Assembly (NCBI GenBank): GCA_014656175.1
Contig: BNBX01000001.1
Span: forward strand, 558,001-622,000
DNA: 64,000 nucleotides
DNA from: Streptomyces werraensis
Lineage (GTDB): Bacteria > Actinomycetota > Actinomycetes > Streptomycetales > Streptomycetaceae
Direction: 5' to 3'
Position numbers and translations under genes: made by a program
Shown: one piece after another, positions 1 through 8,534 of the stretch
Layout of the letters: each line of letters starts with the position of its first letter
Position numbering within the stretch: the first letter of the stretch is position 1
The notes under the pieces: model-generated
What the model saw: the letters and a program-made list of their open reading frames with translations, nothing else
Databases searched by the model: none
What the model was told of the DNA's origin: nothing

Positions 1-1001
1 TGCCGGGCGAGCACGCCCTGCGGGACGCCCGTAGGCGGGCGCTGCGCGCGGCGCCCCCGCTCGCCCTGTCGCCGCCGGTCCGGCTGGAAGCCGTGCGCGG
101 GGAGGCGGAGGGCACCGTCCTGGTCCTCACCGTCAACCACACCGCGATGGACGGCCCCGCCTGCCTGCGCGTGCTGGCGACGGCCGCCGAGCTGTACGGC
201 GGGCGGGACAACGAGCCGGCCGCCCCGCCCGTCCGTCCCCCGGACGCGCCGCCCGTCCCGTGGAACACCCCGTCCCCGTGGATCCGGCCCGCCCGGGTGG
301 CGCGCGGCGCGCCCGGCCCCGCGCCCGGCAACGGGCTGATCGTCACGGAGCTGCCGCTGCCGCGCCGTCCGAAGGGCGCCCCGTACACGGTGAACGACCA
401 GCTGATGGCGGCCACCGCGCTGACCGTGGCGCACTGGAACCGGGAGCGCGGCGCCGGGCGGGGCCGGCCGCTGCGGATCACCATGCCGGTGGACGACCGG
501 CCCCGGGACAGCGGCATGCCGATCGGCAACGGCACCCGCCTGGTCGACGTGGCCTTCGCTCCGAAGGAGCTGGACGCGGACGCGGTGCCGGAGCTGCTGC
601 GCCGCACCGCCCTGCGCACCCGCGCCCTGAAAGCCCTCCCCCGCCCCCAGCTGGGGCACGGCGCGGCACTGTTGACCGCTCCGTGGGCGCCGGTCGCCTG
701 CCGGGCCGCGCTGACCCGGGCGGTACGGCGGGCGGCGGCGCCGTGGACGTCGACCACGCTGCTCAGCAACATCGGCCGCGTCCCGTACCCGCTGGACTTC
801 GGTGAGGACGCGGGCCGGGCGCGGGCCGTGTGGTTCTCGGCGCCCGCCCGGATGCCGCGCGGGCTGACGTTCACCACCGCGTCCACGGCGGGCCGGCTGC
901 ATCTGGCCCTGCGCTGGTCGAGCGCGCTGCTCGGGGACGGTGACGGGGCGCGTCTGCGCGAGCTGTTCGCGCACCACCTGCGGACCACGGAGGCGACCTG
1001 A
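1..1001 (+). CDS. Condensation-domain-like acyltransferase (5'-truncated by window edge)
   Basis: The frame is open from base 3 with no stop, so the gene starts left of the window; the GTG at 93 is only an internal in-frame start. The visible part is about 330 residues. The sequence NHTAMDG near base 138 matches the HxxxDG active-site signature of condensation-domain and PapA/wax-synthase-type acyltransferases, which join an acyl donor to an amine or alcohol. No carrier-protein or adenylation domain follows, so this is a free-standing enzyme. Its stop abuts the GTG of the next methyltransferase gene (TGA-GTG), indicating translational coupling in an operon that runs to about 4.36 kb. The substrate is not predictable. 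Confidence 0.7.
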   Translation, partial: PGEHALRDARRRALRAAPPLALSPPVRLEAVRGEAEGTVLVLTVNHTAMDGPACLRVLATAAELYGGRDNEPAAPPVRPPDAPPVPWNTPSPWIRPARVARGAPGPAPGNGLIVTELPLPRRPKGAPYTVNDQLMAATALTVAHWNRERGAGRGRPLRITMPVDDRPRDSGMPIGNGTRLVDVAFAPKELDADAVPELLRRTALRTRALKALPRPQLGHGAALLTAPWAPVACRAALTRAVRRAAAPWTSTTLLSNIGRVPYPLDFGEDAGRARAVWFSAPARMPRGLTFTTASTAGRLHLALRWSSALLGDGDGARLRELFAHHLRTTEAT

Positions 1002-1769
1002 GTGGCGACGACCTCAACCACGACCACCGGCTCCCCGAGCACGCCGTCCCCGTCCCCCGGGCTGCGCGACTTCTACGAGAACCCCGCCGTGCCCGTCGCC
1101 TCGGGCCCTTCCCGCAGTCTGCGCCAGGCCCGCATGCTGGCCCGCGCGCTGGGTCCGGCCGGCGGGTCCGGACCGCGCACGGTGCTGGACATCGGCTGCG
1201 GAGACGGCACCGCGGCCGCCACCGCGGCCCCGCTGCTGCGCGGCCACCGGCTGATCGGCGTCGACTGGTCGCAGGATGCCCTCACCCGGGCGCACACCCG
1301 GCTGCCGTACGCGGTGCGCGGCGAACTGGGCGGCGGGGGGCTGCCGTTCGCGTCGGGGGCGGCGGACGCGGTGCTGTTCAGCGAGGTGCTGGAGCATCTG
1401 GTCGACCCGGACGCGGCGCTCGACGAGATCCGCCGCGTGCTGCGTCCGGGCGGTCATCTCATGCTGTCCACACCGAACCTGGCGGCCTGGTACAACCGCG
1501 GTCTGCTGCTCGCGGGGGTGCAGCCGGTGTTCTCCGAGGTGAGCCTGCGCGGCATCCACGGCCGGCCCGGCACGGAGGTGGTGGGCCATCTGCGGCTGTA
1601 CACCGCCCGCGCGCTGCGGGAGTTCGCCGCCGCGTCCGGCTTCACCGTCGTGACGCTCGAGGGGGCGCCGTTCCACGGGGTGCCGCGCGTGCTGCGGCCG
1701 CTGGACCGGCTGGCCTGCGCGGCGCCGTCGCTCGCGTCGATCCTGCTGCTGCACGCGCGGCGGACATGA
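1002..1769 (+). CDS. Class I SAM-dependent methyltransferase
   Basis: This 255-aa protein has a low-complexity Thr/Ser/Pro N-terminus, then a Methyltransf_11-type Rossmann domain. Motif I is VLDIGCGDGTAA (residues 61-72), the acidic motif II is LIGVDWS (about 85), and SEVLEHLVDPDAAL plus VLRPGGHLMLSTPN (about 127-160) are typical later motifs. The GTG start at 1002 directly follows the previous stop. The tail (HLRLYTARALREFAAASGF) resembles methyltransferases of glycolipid and polyketide tailoring. A Trm112-like protein and a second methyltransferase lie downstream in the same operon, so a protein-partnered methyltransferase is possible. The methyl acceptor is unknown. Confidence 0.8.
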   Translation: MATTSTTTTGSPSTPSPSPGLRDFYENPAVPVASGPSRSLRQARMLARALGPAGGSGPRTVLDIGCGDGTAAATAAPLLRGHRLIGVDWSQDALTRAHTRLPYAVRGELGGGGLPFASGAADAVLFSEVLEHLVDPDAALDEIRRVLRPGGHLMLSTPNLAAWYNRGLLLAGVQPVFSEVSLRGIHGRPGTEVVGHLRLYTARALREFAAASGFTVVTLEGAPFHGVPRVLRPLDRLACAAPSLASILLLHARRT

Positions 1770-1784
1770 GAGGGGCGGGGGGAC

Positions 1785-2696
1785 ATGTGGTGGGGAGTGG
1801 GCGCGGCGCTGCTGGCGAACGTCCTGTACAGCGCCGGGTTCGTGCTGGAGAAGCGGGCGCTGGGCGCGCTGCCCGAGGTGACGGTGCGCCGGCCGGCCCG
1901 GCTGCTGCGGCTGGTGCTGGGCAGCCCGCTGTGGATCGGCGGCTCGCTGGCCCTCGCGGCCGGGTTCGCGGCGCAGCTCGCCGTGTACCGCACGCTGCCG
2001 ATCGCCGCCGCGCAGGGCCTGTTCGTGTCCGGTCTGGTGCTGCTGGTGCTGCTGTCGGCGCGGCTGCTGGGCGAGGAGACCAGCGGCCGGGAGCGGTACG
2101 CGCTCGGCGCGATCCTGCTGGCGCTGCTGATGGTGGTGCTGTCGCTGCGGGAGAGCGGCGCGGACGCCGACACCGTCGGCCGGGACGCGCCGTACCCGCT
2201 GATCCTGCTGGTGTGCGTGCCGGCGCTGGCGGCCGGGGTGTGGCTGTACTCCTCCGCCGAGCGCAACGCCCGCCACCGGCACCGGCTGCCCACCACCGGC
2301 GTGGAGTACGGCGTGGCCGTCGGTCTGCTCTACGGGGTCAGCTCGCTCGCCGTGAAGGGCGTCTCCGGCCACCTGACGGCCGGCGTCGGCGCGTCGGCCG
2401 TCGCCCTGCTCCGCTCCCCGTACCCGTATCTGCTGCTGTTCACCGGGGCGTTCGGGCTCGTGATGTCGCAGGCGGCGCTGCAGCGCTGCCGGGCCTCGCT
2501 GATCGTGCCGGTGTGCACGACCGTCACCTGCCTGTTCACGGCGGTGCTCGGCACGCTGTCGTTCGGCGAGGAACTCCCGGACGAGCCGCTGCGGCTGGCC
2601 CTGCGCGTGCTCGGCACCGTCCTCGCGGTGACCGTGCTGCTCGCCATGCCCAAGCACGACACCGCGCCCAGGTCCCCCGCCACACCGAGGAGTTGA
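1785..2696 (+). CDS. DMT/EamA-like membrane transporter
   Basis: This 303-aa, very hydrophobic protein has about nine or ten membrane spans, starting at residue 3 and ending with a span near 275-290 followed by a basic, Pro-rich tail. The pattern of short loops in two similar halves fits the drug/metabolite transporter (EamA-like) superfamily, which exports small metabolites across the plasma membrane. The ATG at 1785 lies 16 bp after the preceding methyltransferase and behind a G-rich stretch (ggggcgggggg) that can serve as ribosome binding site. Its place among methyltransferase and condensation genes suggests export of, or lipid flipping for, the product of this operon. The substrate is unknown. 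Confidence 0.65.
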   Translation: MWWGVGAALLANVLYSAGFVLEKRALGALPEVTVRRPARLLRLVLGSPLWIGGSLALAAGFAAQLAVYRTLPIAAAQGLFVSGLVLLVLLSARLLGEETSGRERYALGAILLALLMVVLSLRESGADADTVGRDAPYPLILLVCVPALAAGVWLYSSAERNARHRHRLPTTGVEYGVAVGLLYGVSSLAVKGVSGHLTAGVGASAVALLRSPYPYLLLFTGAFGLVMSQAALQRCRASLIVPVCTTVTCLFTAVLGTLSFGEELPDEPLRLALRVLGTVLAVTVLLAMPKHDTAPRSPATPRS

Positions 2697-2703
2697 CGTC
2701 ACC

Positions 2704-2943
2704 GTGAGACCCGACGACCCGCTGCTGAGGATCCTCGCCTGCCCGCTCGACAAGGGGCCGCTGCGCCTGCTCGCCGCGGACGACGAGGACGGGGAGGCGC
2801 TGTACAACCCGCGGCTGCGCCGCCGTTACCCGGTCGTCGACGGCATCCCGCAGCTGCTGCCGTCGTCCGGGGAGCAGGTGCCGGAGGAGGAGCACGAGCG
2901 GCTGCTCGCCCGCGCGGCCGAGGCCCCGGGGACGGCGCCGTGA
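2704..2943 (+). CDS. Trm112-like (UPF0434) small protein
   Basis: This 79-aa protein is about the usual length for the Trm112/YcaR family. Characteristic segments are LLRILACPLDKGPLRLL at residues 7-23 and RRRYPVVDGIPQLLP at 39-53. Only one Cys remains at the position of the eukaryotic zinc site, so zinc binding is doubtful, as in many bacterial members. Trm112 proteins stabilise and activate class I methyltransferases in eukaryotes and archaea, and bacterial homologues often sit beside methyltransferase genes. Here the gene lies between two of them, starts with GTG 8 bp after the transporter and overlaps the next gene by GTGA. A partner role is inference. Confidence 0.8.
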   Translation: MRPDDPLLRILACPLDKGPLRLLAADDEDGEALYNPRLRRRYPVVDGIPQLLPSSGEQVPEEEHERLLARAAEAPGTAP

Positions 2944-3776
2944 CGGGGCGGCGCACGCTCGCGGCGCGGGCGGCGTCCGTGCTGCCCGCGCGCGTGGTGG
3001 CGGCGACGGCCCGCGCGGTCTACCCGCGCTTCGAGCCCGAGCTGGCCCGCCTCTCCGACCTGTGCCCGCCGGGCTGCGACACGGCCGTGGACGTCGGCGG
3101 CTGGTACGGCCCGTGGACGCACCGGCTGGCCCGCCACGCCCGTCGGGTGGTCACCCTGGAGCCGGTGCCCCGCCTGGCCCGGCTGCTGGGTGCGACCGCC
3201 CCGCCGAACGTGCGGGTGATCCGCGCGGCGGCCTCCGACCGGCCCGGCATCGCCCGGCTGTGGCTGCCGGACGACGACGCCGGCGCCCAGGGCGTGTCGT
3301 CGCTGGTCCGCCGGGACATCCACGGTCACGCCCTGGACGTCACCTGCGTCGCCCTGGACGACCTGGGTCTGCGCGACGTCGGCTTCCTGAAGATCGACGT
3401 GGACGGCAGCGAGCCGGCGGTGCTGCGCGGGGCGACCGGCATCCTGGCGCGCGACCGGCCGGCCCTGTTCGTCGAGCTGGAGTCGCGCATCCAGCCGGTC
3501 GCTCCGGTGGTGACGTACCTGTCGCTGCTGGGCTACGACGGCTGGGTGCTGCCCGCCGGCACCTGGATCCCGCTGTCCCGCTTCCCGCTGGAGGCCCACC
3601 AGGAGCGCACCGCGTACGTCGCCACGCACGGGCTGGTGCGCCGGATCGTGCCGTACGGGCGGCTGCGCGGCCCCCGTTACGTCAACTCGGTGCTGTTCCT
3701 CCCGGACGGCCGCCGCCCGGGAGAGCCTCCGGTGGGCGACGATGGGTCCCGTGCCCACCGGACGACGCCCACCTGA
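2940..3776 (+). CDS. FkbM-family methyltransferase
   Basis: This 278-aa protein starts at a GTG that overlaps the Trm112 stop. AVDVGGWYGPWTHRLA (about residues 50-65) is the SAM-binding motif I, VVTLEPVPRLARLL is motif II, and FLKIDVDGSEPAVLRGA (about 144-160) is the hallmark FkbM motif (KxDxEGxE-like, here with Asp). FkbM-type enzymes O-methylate sugars and polyketides. The last about 35 bp overlap the next gene. Together with the first methyltransferase, condensation protein and Trm112 protein it suggests assembly and methylation of a lipid or secondary metabolite, but no product can be named. Confidence 0.8.
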   Translation: MTGRRTLAARAASVLPARVVAATARAVYPRFEPELARLSDLCPPGCDTAVDVGGWYGPWTHRLARHARRVVTLEPVPRLARLLGATAPPNVRVIRAAASDRPGIARLWLPDDDAGAQGVSSLVRRDIHGHALDVTCVALDDLGLRDVGFLKIDVDGSEPAVLRGATGILARDRPALFVELESRIQPVAPVVTYLSLLGYDGWVLPAGTWIPLSRFPLEAHQERTAYVATHGLVRRIVPYGRLRGPRYVNSVLFLPDGRRPGEPPVGDDGSRAHRTTPT

Positions 3777-4356
3777 ACCGTTCACCCCGTTCCACTTCCA
3801 GCTGGTGCTGCTGCGCCGCATGGCCGACCACAACCCCGGCCTGGTGGAGGACGCCCGGCGCACGCTGGGCGCCTCCCTCACCGACATGCGGGAGGCCAAC
3901 CGCCGCTGGCAGGCCATGGTCCGCTCGCCGCGTCCCCGCCCGGCGCTGTCCCGGTACCGCTCGGTGCTCGGCGAGCCGGAGTCGCGTACCCCGCGCCGGG
4001 TCGGCGATCTGGACTGCGAGGCGTGGCGGTGGGCGCTGCCGCTCTGGCCGGACCTGCGCTTCGAGGCGCTGACCCCGGCGGGCGGGGGCGCGGTGTGGAA
4101 CGAGTGGCTGGTCCGCGCGCCCGGCGCGCCCGTGCCGGCGCTGCGCACGCTGGAAGATCTCACGCCCTGGTCGTGCACGGTGGACGAGGTGGCCCGCGCC
4201 TTCGCCCCGGCCCGCCCGCTGGAGGGCTCGGCGCCCACCCGGTGGGGGCTGGCGTTCACCGCCCCGGACGCGGAGGGCCGGCCTCATGAGGTGGCCGCGG
4301 AGTTCACCTGGGGGCTGCTCCAGCGGACGGGCGTCAGCGGCCCGCCGCCTCGATGA
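3742..4356 (+). CDS. Conserved hypothetical protein
   Basis: This 204-aa protein is not recognised as any family. It is soluble, Pro/Arg/Trp-rich and without signal peptide or obvious motif (RRPPEPFTPFHFQLVLLRRM near the N-terminus). It starts inside the end of the FkbM methyltransferase gene (35-bp overlap) and its 3' end overlaps the convergent ATP-grasp gene by 23 bp. GC-rich third positions throughout support real coding. An alternative GTG start lies 9 bp downstream. It is the last gene of the left-hand operon. Confidence 0.6.
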   Translation: MGPVPTGRRPPEPFTPFHFQLVLLRRMADHNPGLVEDARRTLGASLTDMREANRRWQAMVRSPRPRPALSRYRSVLGEPESRTPRRVGDLDCEAWRWALPLWPDLRFEALTPAGGGAVWNEWLVRAPGAPVPALRTLEDLTPWSCTVDEVARAFAPARPLEGSAPTRWGLAFTAPDAEGRPHEVAAEFTWGLLQRTGVSGPPPR

Positions 4357-5206
4357 TCCGCTCCACGGCCACGGGCAGCGACTCGGGGTGCAGCCACAGG
4401 AACAGGTTCGGCTCGACCAGCTCCAGCTCCATCACCCGGGGCCGCCCGTCGTCGCCGTCCACCAGGTCCACCCGCGCGTACAGCAGCTCGGGTGCGCCGG
4501 GCACGGCGGACAACGCGGCCTCGGCCACGGCGAGTTCGTCCGACGTGGGGGTCCATCCGGTCAGGTCGGGGTGGGCCGTCTTCCGCTGGTCGTAGGGGGT
4601 GCCGGGCGCGAGCACCGGCCCCTTCCTGCTGGCGTGCAGCAGCGTCCCGCCGAAGAACTGCAGCGCCCGCTCCCCGCCGCTGTCGATCGCCCGCACGTAC
4701 GGCTGCACCATCGCCGTGAACCCGTCCCCGTGCATGCGCCGCACATGCCGTACTGCGGTGTCGTGCTCGTCGGGGGTGTAGCGGGCGGCGAACCGGGCGC
4801 CGGCGCCGGAGGCCGGTTTGACCACGAACTCGTGGTCGTCCGGGAGCTCCACGGCGTCCCCGGGCGCCAGGTACCGCGTCTCCACGACGGGCACCGCGGC
4901 CGCGGCGAGGTCCGCGAGGTAACGCTTGTCGGTGTTCCAGCGCACCACGTCCGCCGGGTTGGCCAGCCGGGTCAGCGCGCCGCACCGCTCGGCCCACGCG
5001 GTGAACTCGGCCGCCCGCCAGCTGTAGTCCCAGGTGGAGCGGATCACGGCGAGGTCGAAGCGGGCCCAGTCGACGCCGGCGTCGTCCCACACCTCGGCGG
5101 ACGCCCGCGCCCCGGCCTCGTTCAACGCCCGCACCAGCACCGGGAGATCCCGGTCCTCGGCCACGTCGGGCCCGTCCGCACAGGTCACCAGCGCGACACG
5201 CACCAC
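4334..5206 (-). CDS. ATP-grasp domain protein (glutathione synthetase/RimK-like)
   Basis: This 290-aa protein begins MVRVALVTCADG, a Rossmann-like pre-ATP-grasp strand. It then has DLAVIRSTWDYSW (about 52-64) and NTDKRYLADLAAAAVPVVET (about 91-110), the start of the ATP-grasp domain. FVVKPASGAGAR (about 127-138) is the ATP-binding lysine/loop region and RVMELELVEPNLFLWL (about 259-274) carries the metal-binding acidic/Asn residues. Such enzymes ligate a carboxylate to an amine via an acyl phosphate. The gene converges on the left-hand operon with a 23-bp overlap and faces matB divergently across a 309-bp gap. Its substrate is unknown. Confidence 0.75.
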   Translation of the reverse strand: MVRVALVTCADGPDVAEDRDLPVLVRALNEAGARASAEVWDDAGVDWARFDLAVIRSTWDYSWRAAEFTAWAERCGALTRLANPADVVRWNTDKRYLADLAAAAVPVVETRYLAPGDAVELPDDHEFVVKPASGAGARFAARYTPDEHDTAVRHVRRMHGDGFTAMVQPYVRAIDSGGERALQFFGGTLLHASRKGPVLAPGTPYDQRKTAHPDLTGWTPTSDELAVAEAALSAVPGAPELLYARVDLVDGDDGRPRVMELELVEPNLFLWLHPESLPVAVERIIEAAGR

Positions 5207-5515
5207 GCCGCCTCACCCCTCCCACGACCACTTCCGCTCCGCGAGGAGGCTAACAACCGCGGGCGGACCGCCTGCGACGTACTGGCGTTTGTCCAGCACC
5301 GTTCGTTCCGGCGCTGCTTCGCCATCGGACGCAGGGCGTCGGTCACGGCGGTCACGGTCCTCCCGGCGGTGGTGTGGCTGGTGATGGCGGTGCCCGGCCG
5401 GGGGTAGGACACCCTGGACCCGGCGGCCCCCGACGGGCCCCGGCCGCGCGACGGCGGCCACCGACGACAGCCACGACCGACCACAGCGACGACAGCGACC
5501 CAAGGAGTACGACGC
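5207..5515. other. 309-bp divergent intergenic region (ATP-grasp / matB)
   Basis: The region carries the two opposing promoters by position, but no clear -35/-10 pair could be singled out. A short plus-strand open stretch near 5286-5407 ends with a hydrophobic run (AVTVLPAVVWLVMAVPGRG) but has no credible start or ribosome binding site, so it is not called a gene. The matB ribosome binding site AAGGAG lies just before the GTG at 5516. Confidence 0.4.
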
Positions 5516-6985
5516 GTGTCCTCTCTCTTCCCGGCCCTCACCGACGGCCCGGCCGGCGGCTCCGCCGGCCGTCCCGCCCTGCGCTTCGGCGAGCGCTCAC
5601 TGACGTACGGGGAACTCGCCGCCGCGGCCGGCGCGGTGGCCGGGGACCTCAAGGGCGTGCGCACGGCCGCCGTGTGGGCCACTCCGACCCTGGAGACCGC
5701 CGTCGCCGTCACCGCCGCGCTGCTCGCCGGGGTGGTCGTCGTCCCGCTCAACCCGAAGTCGGGCGAGCGGGAGCTGGGCCACATCCTCGGCGACAGCGCC
5801 CCCGACGTGCTCCTCGCCGCGCCCGGCGCCGCCCTGCCGGACGCGCCGGCCGCCCTGACCCGCGTCGGTGTGGACCCGGCCCGCGGCGCCGGCCCGGGTG
5901 CCGTGCCCGGCGACCGGGAGCGCGATCCGGAGGACCCGGCCCTGATCGTCTACACCTCCGGCACCACCGGCCCGCCCAAGGGCGCGGTGATCCCCCGCCG
6001 TTCGATCGCCTCGACGCTGGACGCCCTCGCCGACGCCTGGCGGTGGACCGACGCCGACGTGCTGGTGCACGGCCTGCCGCTGTTCCATGTGCACGGCCTG
6101 GTCCTCGGCACCCTGGGTCCGCTGCGGCGCGGCGGGTCGGTGCGTCACCTGGGCCGGTTCACCCCCGAGGGCGCGGCCCGTGAGCTGAACTCCGGCGCGA
6201 CCATGCTGTTCGGCGTGCCGACGATGTACCACCGCATCGCGGAGGCCCTGCCGGACGAACCGGAGCTGGTGCGGGCGCTGTCCGGCGCCCGGCTGCTGGT
6301 GTCGGGCTCGGCCGCGCTGCCGGTGCACGACCACGAGCGGATCACGGCGGCGACCGGCGCCCGGGTCGTCGAGCGGTACGGCATGACGGAGACGCTGATG
6401 AACACCAGCGTCCGCGTCGACGGCGAGCCCCGCCCCGGCTCGGTCGGCGTGCCGCTGCCCGGCGTCGAACTGCGGCTGGTCGACGAGGACGGCACCCCGG
6501 TGACGTCGTACGACGGCGAGACCGTGGGCGAGATCCAGGTGCGCGGGCCGAACCTGTTCACCGGGTACCTCAACCGTCCCGACGCCACCGCGGAGGCGTT
6601 CACCGCCGACGGCTGGTTCCGCACCGGCGACATGGCGGTCCGCGACCCGGGCGGCGACGTCCGCATCGTCGGCCGCAAGGCCACCGACCTCATCAAGAGC
6701 GGCGGGTACAAGATCGGCGCGGGTGAGATCGAGAACGCGCTGCTGGAGCACCCGGGGGTGAAGGAGGCGGCGGTCACCGGGGAGCCGGACGCCGACCTGG
6801 GAGAGCGGATCGTGGCGTGGGTGGTGCCGTCCGACCCGCAGTCCCCGCCGGGCCTGGAGGAGCTGGCGGACCATGTGGCCGCGCGCCTCGCCCCGCACAA
6901 GCGGCCGCGGGCCGTCCGCCACCTCGACGTGCTGCCCCGCAACGACATGGGCAAGATCATGAAGCGGGCGCTGACGCATGGCTGA
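5516..6985 (+). CDS. matB: Malonyl-CoA synthetase-type acyl-CoA ligase (MatB-like)
   Basis: This 489-aa adenylate-forming enzyme has the P-loop-like motif LIVYTSGTTGPPKGAVIPRR (about residues 143-162), VERYGMTETLMNTS (about 285-298), GWFRTGDMAV (about 364-373) and the C-terminal lysine motif PRNDMGKIMKRAL at the very end. About 490 residues is the length of MatB, shorter than fatty-acyl-CoA synthetases. MatB uses ATP to couple malonate or methylmalonate to CoA, providing polyketide extender units. The gene starts with GTG 8 nt after AAGGAG and overlaps the following carboxyltransferase gene by 8 bp. Assignment to MatB rests on length, motifs and remembered synteny (SCO2444 is a characterised MatB). 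A medium-chain ligase is the alternative. Confidence 0.72.
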   Translation: MSSLFPALTDGPAGGSAGRPALRFGERSLTYGELAAAAGAVAGDLKGVRTAAVWATPTLETAVAVTAALLAGVVVVPLNPKSGERELGHILGDSAPDVLLAAPGAALPDAPAALTRVGVDPARGAGPGAVPGDRERDPEDPALIVYTSGTTGPPKGAVIPRRSIASTLDALADAWRWTDADVLVHGLPLFHVHGLVLGTLGPLRRGGSVRHLGRFTPEGAARELNSGATMLFGVPTMYHRIAEALPDEPELVRALSGARLLVSGSAALPVHDHERITAATGARVVERYGMTETLMNTSVRVDGEPRPGSVGVPLPGVELRLVDEDGTPVTSYDGETVGEIQVRGPNLFTGYLNRPDATAEAFTADGWFRTGDMAVRDPGGDVRIVGRKATDLIKSGGYKIGAGEIENALLEHPGVKEAAVTGEPDADLGERIVAWVVPSDPQSPPGLEELADHVAARLAPHKRPRAVRHLDVLPRNDMGKIMKRALTHG

Positions 6986-8318
6986 GCGCCCGTCGGCCCG
7001 CGAGGTCCTCGCCCTGGTCACGGACACGTTCAGGGAACTGCCGTACCCGGAGCGGCAGTCGGCGCGGGACGGCCCGCTCGGCTGGCCCGGCTACGACGAG
7101 GCCCGCTCCCGCGCCGCCGCACGCACCGGTGAGGACGAGTCCGTGGTCTGCGGGGTCGCGGACGTCGAGGGCGTCCGGGCCGTGCTGATCGCGTTCGAGT
7201 TCGGCTTCCTCGGCGGCTCCCTCGGCGAGGGCACCGGCGACCGCCTGGAGGCCGCGTACGCGCACGCCGTCGCGCACCGGCTGCCGCTGGTGTCCCTGGT
7301 CGCCACCGGCGGCAGCCGCATGCAGGAGGGCATGCTCGCCCTGACGCAGCTCCAGCGGGTGGCGCGCGCGTCGGCGCGGGCCCGCGAGGCGCGGCTCCTC
7401 CAGACAGCCGTCCTGCGGGATCCCACGACCGGCGGCGGCTGGGCCACGCTGGGCGCGGGCGCGGACGTGGTCCTCGCCCTTCCCGGAGCGCAGGTCGGCT
7501 TCGCCGGCTCCCGGGTCCGCCCGCCGGACGCGGACCCCACGGCGTACACGGCCGAGGCGCAGGTCGCGGCGGGCGCGGCGGACGCGCTGGTCCCGCCGGA
7601 GGAACTGCGCACGGCTCTCGGCCGGTGGCTGCGGCTGCTGACCCGCCCCTCGGCCGACCCGGCCCCGCCGCCGCACGCGCTGGGCGACCGGGACCTGCCG
7701 GCCACCGGCCGGGGCGCGGTCCGCCGCGCCCGCGCCCCGCGCCGCCCGCGCGCCGCCGCCTACCTGGACGCGTACTTCACGTCCCGCGTCCAGCTCTCCG
7801 GCGACCGCTGCGGCGGCGCCGACCCCGACGGCATGCTCTGCGGATTCGGCGACCACGCGGGCCGTACGGTCGCCTACGCGGCCCAGACCGGCACGGCCAC
7901 CCGCCCCGCCGGCTACCGCACGGCCGCCCGTCTGATCCGTCTCGCCGACCGCCTCGGCATCCCGGTGCTGACCCTGGTGGACACCCCGGGCGCGGCGAGC
8001 GACGCGGAAGCGGAACGGCAGGGCGCGGGAGCGGCCATCGCGGACCTCTTCGCCGCCGTCGCCGCCGCGCGCACGCCGCTGACCACCCTGGTCATCGGCG
8101 AGGGCGGCTCGGGCGGCGCGCTCGCGCTGGCCGCGCCGGGCAACACATGGGCCGCCCCGGACAGCTACTTCTCGGTGATCGCCCCGGAACTGGCGGCGGC
8201 GATCCTGAAACGCCCGGCGTCGGAGGCGGAGTCCACGGCGGACGCCCTGCGCGTCCGGCCGCAGGATCTGGTGGAGCTGGGGGTGGTGCGGGGGATCGTG
8301 GGACCCGAGGGTGCTTAG
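6978..8318 (+). CDS. Fused carboxyltransferase (AccD/AccA- or MdcD/E-like)
   Basis: This 446-aa protein contains two crotonase-like carboxyltransferase halves. The N-half has EFGFLGGSLGEGTGDRLEAA and VATGGSRMQEGMLALTQL (about 110-128), as in AccD/MdcD. The C-half has AYAAQTGTATRPAGYRTAAR, LVDTPGAASDAEAERQGAG and VIGEGGSGGALALA, as in AccA/MdcE. The zinc ribbon of bacterial AccD is absent. The start overlaps matB by 8 bp, implying coupled action on malonyl-CoA or related thioesters. No biotin carboxylase or biotin carrier gene is nearby, so it either recruits partners encoded elsewhere or works in the decarboxylating direction like malonate decarboxylase. Assignment between these is open. Confidence 0.72.
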   Translation: MAERPSAREVLALVTDTFRELPYPERQSARDGPLGWPGYDEARSRAAARTGEDESVVCGVADVEGVRAVLIAFEFGFLGGSLGEGTGDRLEAAYAHAVAHRLPLVSLVATGGSRMQEGMLALTQLQRVARASARAREARLLQTAVLRDPTTGGGWATLGAGADVVLALPGAQVGFAGSRVRPPDADPTAYTAEAQVAAGAADALVPPEELRTALGRWLRLLTRPSADPAPPPHALGDRDLPATGRGAVRRARAPRRPRAAAYLDAYFTSRVQLSGDRCGGADPDGMLCGFGDHAGRTVAYAAQTGTATRPAGYRTAARLIRLADRLGIPVLTLVDTPGAASDAEAERQGAGAAIADLFAAVAAARTPLTTLVIGEGGSGGALALAAPGNTWAAPDSYFSVIAPELAAAILKRPASEAESTADALRVRPQDLVELGVVRGIVGPEGA

Positions 8319-8534
8319 GCGGCGAGTTCCGGTCCCGCGGCGGGTGCTGCTCCTCCTCACCCAGGTGACCGGCCTGCCGGAGCATCTGCACGACGGCGGC
8401 GTTCCCGGCGCGCGCCTGGAGCCCCCTCGGTCCCGCGGCGTGGGCGGCCGCCTGTCGCACGGTCAGGGAGTGCTGCGGGAACGTCAGCCCGCGCTCGTCG
8501 GCCCTCCGAGCGGGGCGGGCTCGTGGTGACTCAC
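8319..8534 (-). pseudogene. Remnant of a small gene with an LQ-AGNAAVVQML motif
   Basis: On the minus strand a GTG at 8534 behind an AGAGG sequence begins VSHHEPAPLGGPTSAG and stops at 8484. A second minus frame then reads RGLTFPQHSLT, GPRGLQARAGNAAVVQMLRQ, AGHLGEEEQHPPRDR without its own start, and runs without stop into the antisense of the carboxyltransferase gene. The segment LQARAGNAAVVQML resembles the N-terminal helix common in DUF4157-type and other actinobacterial proteins (LQR-AGNAAV). A frameshift plus loss of the 3' end would explain the pattern. It could also be a chance open frame in GC-rich DNA. Confidence 0.35.

Noticed and set aside
1014..2807. Long minus-strand open frame antisense to the methyltransferase and transporter genes
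   Set aside because: Low-complexity Arg/Gln/Pro/His composition typical of antisense frames in GC-rich DNA; no ribosome binding site or family motif.
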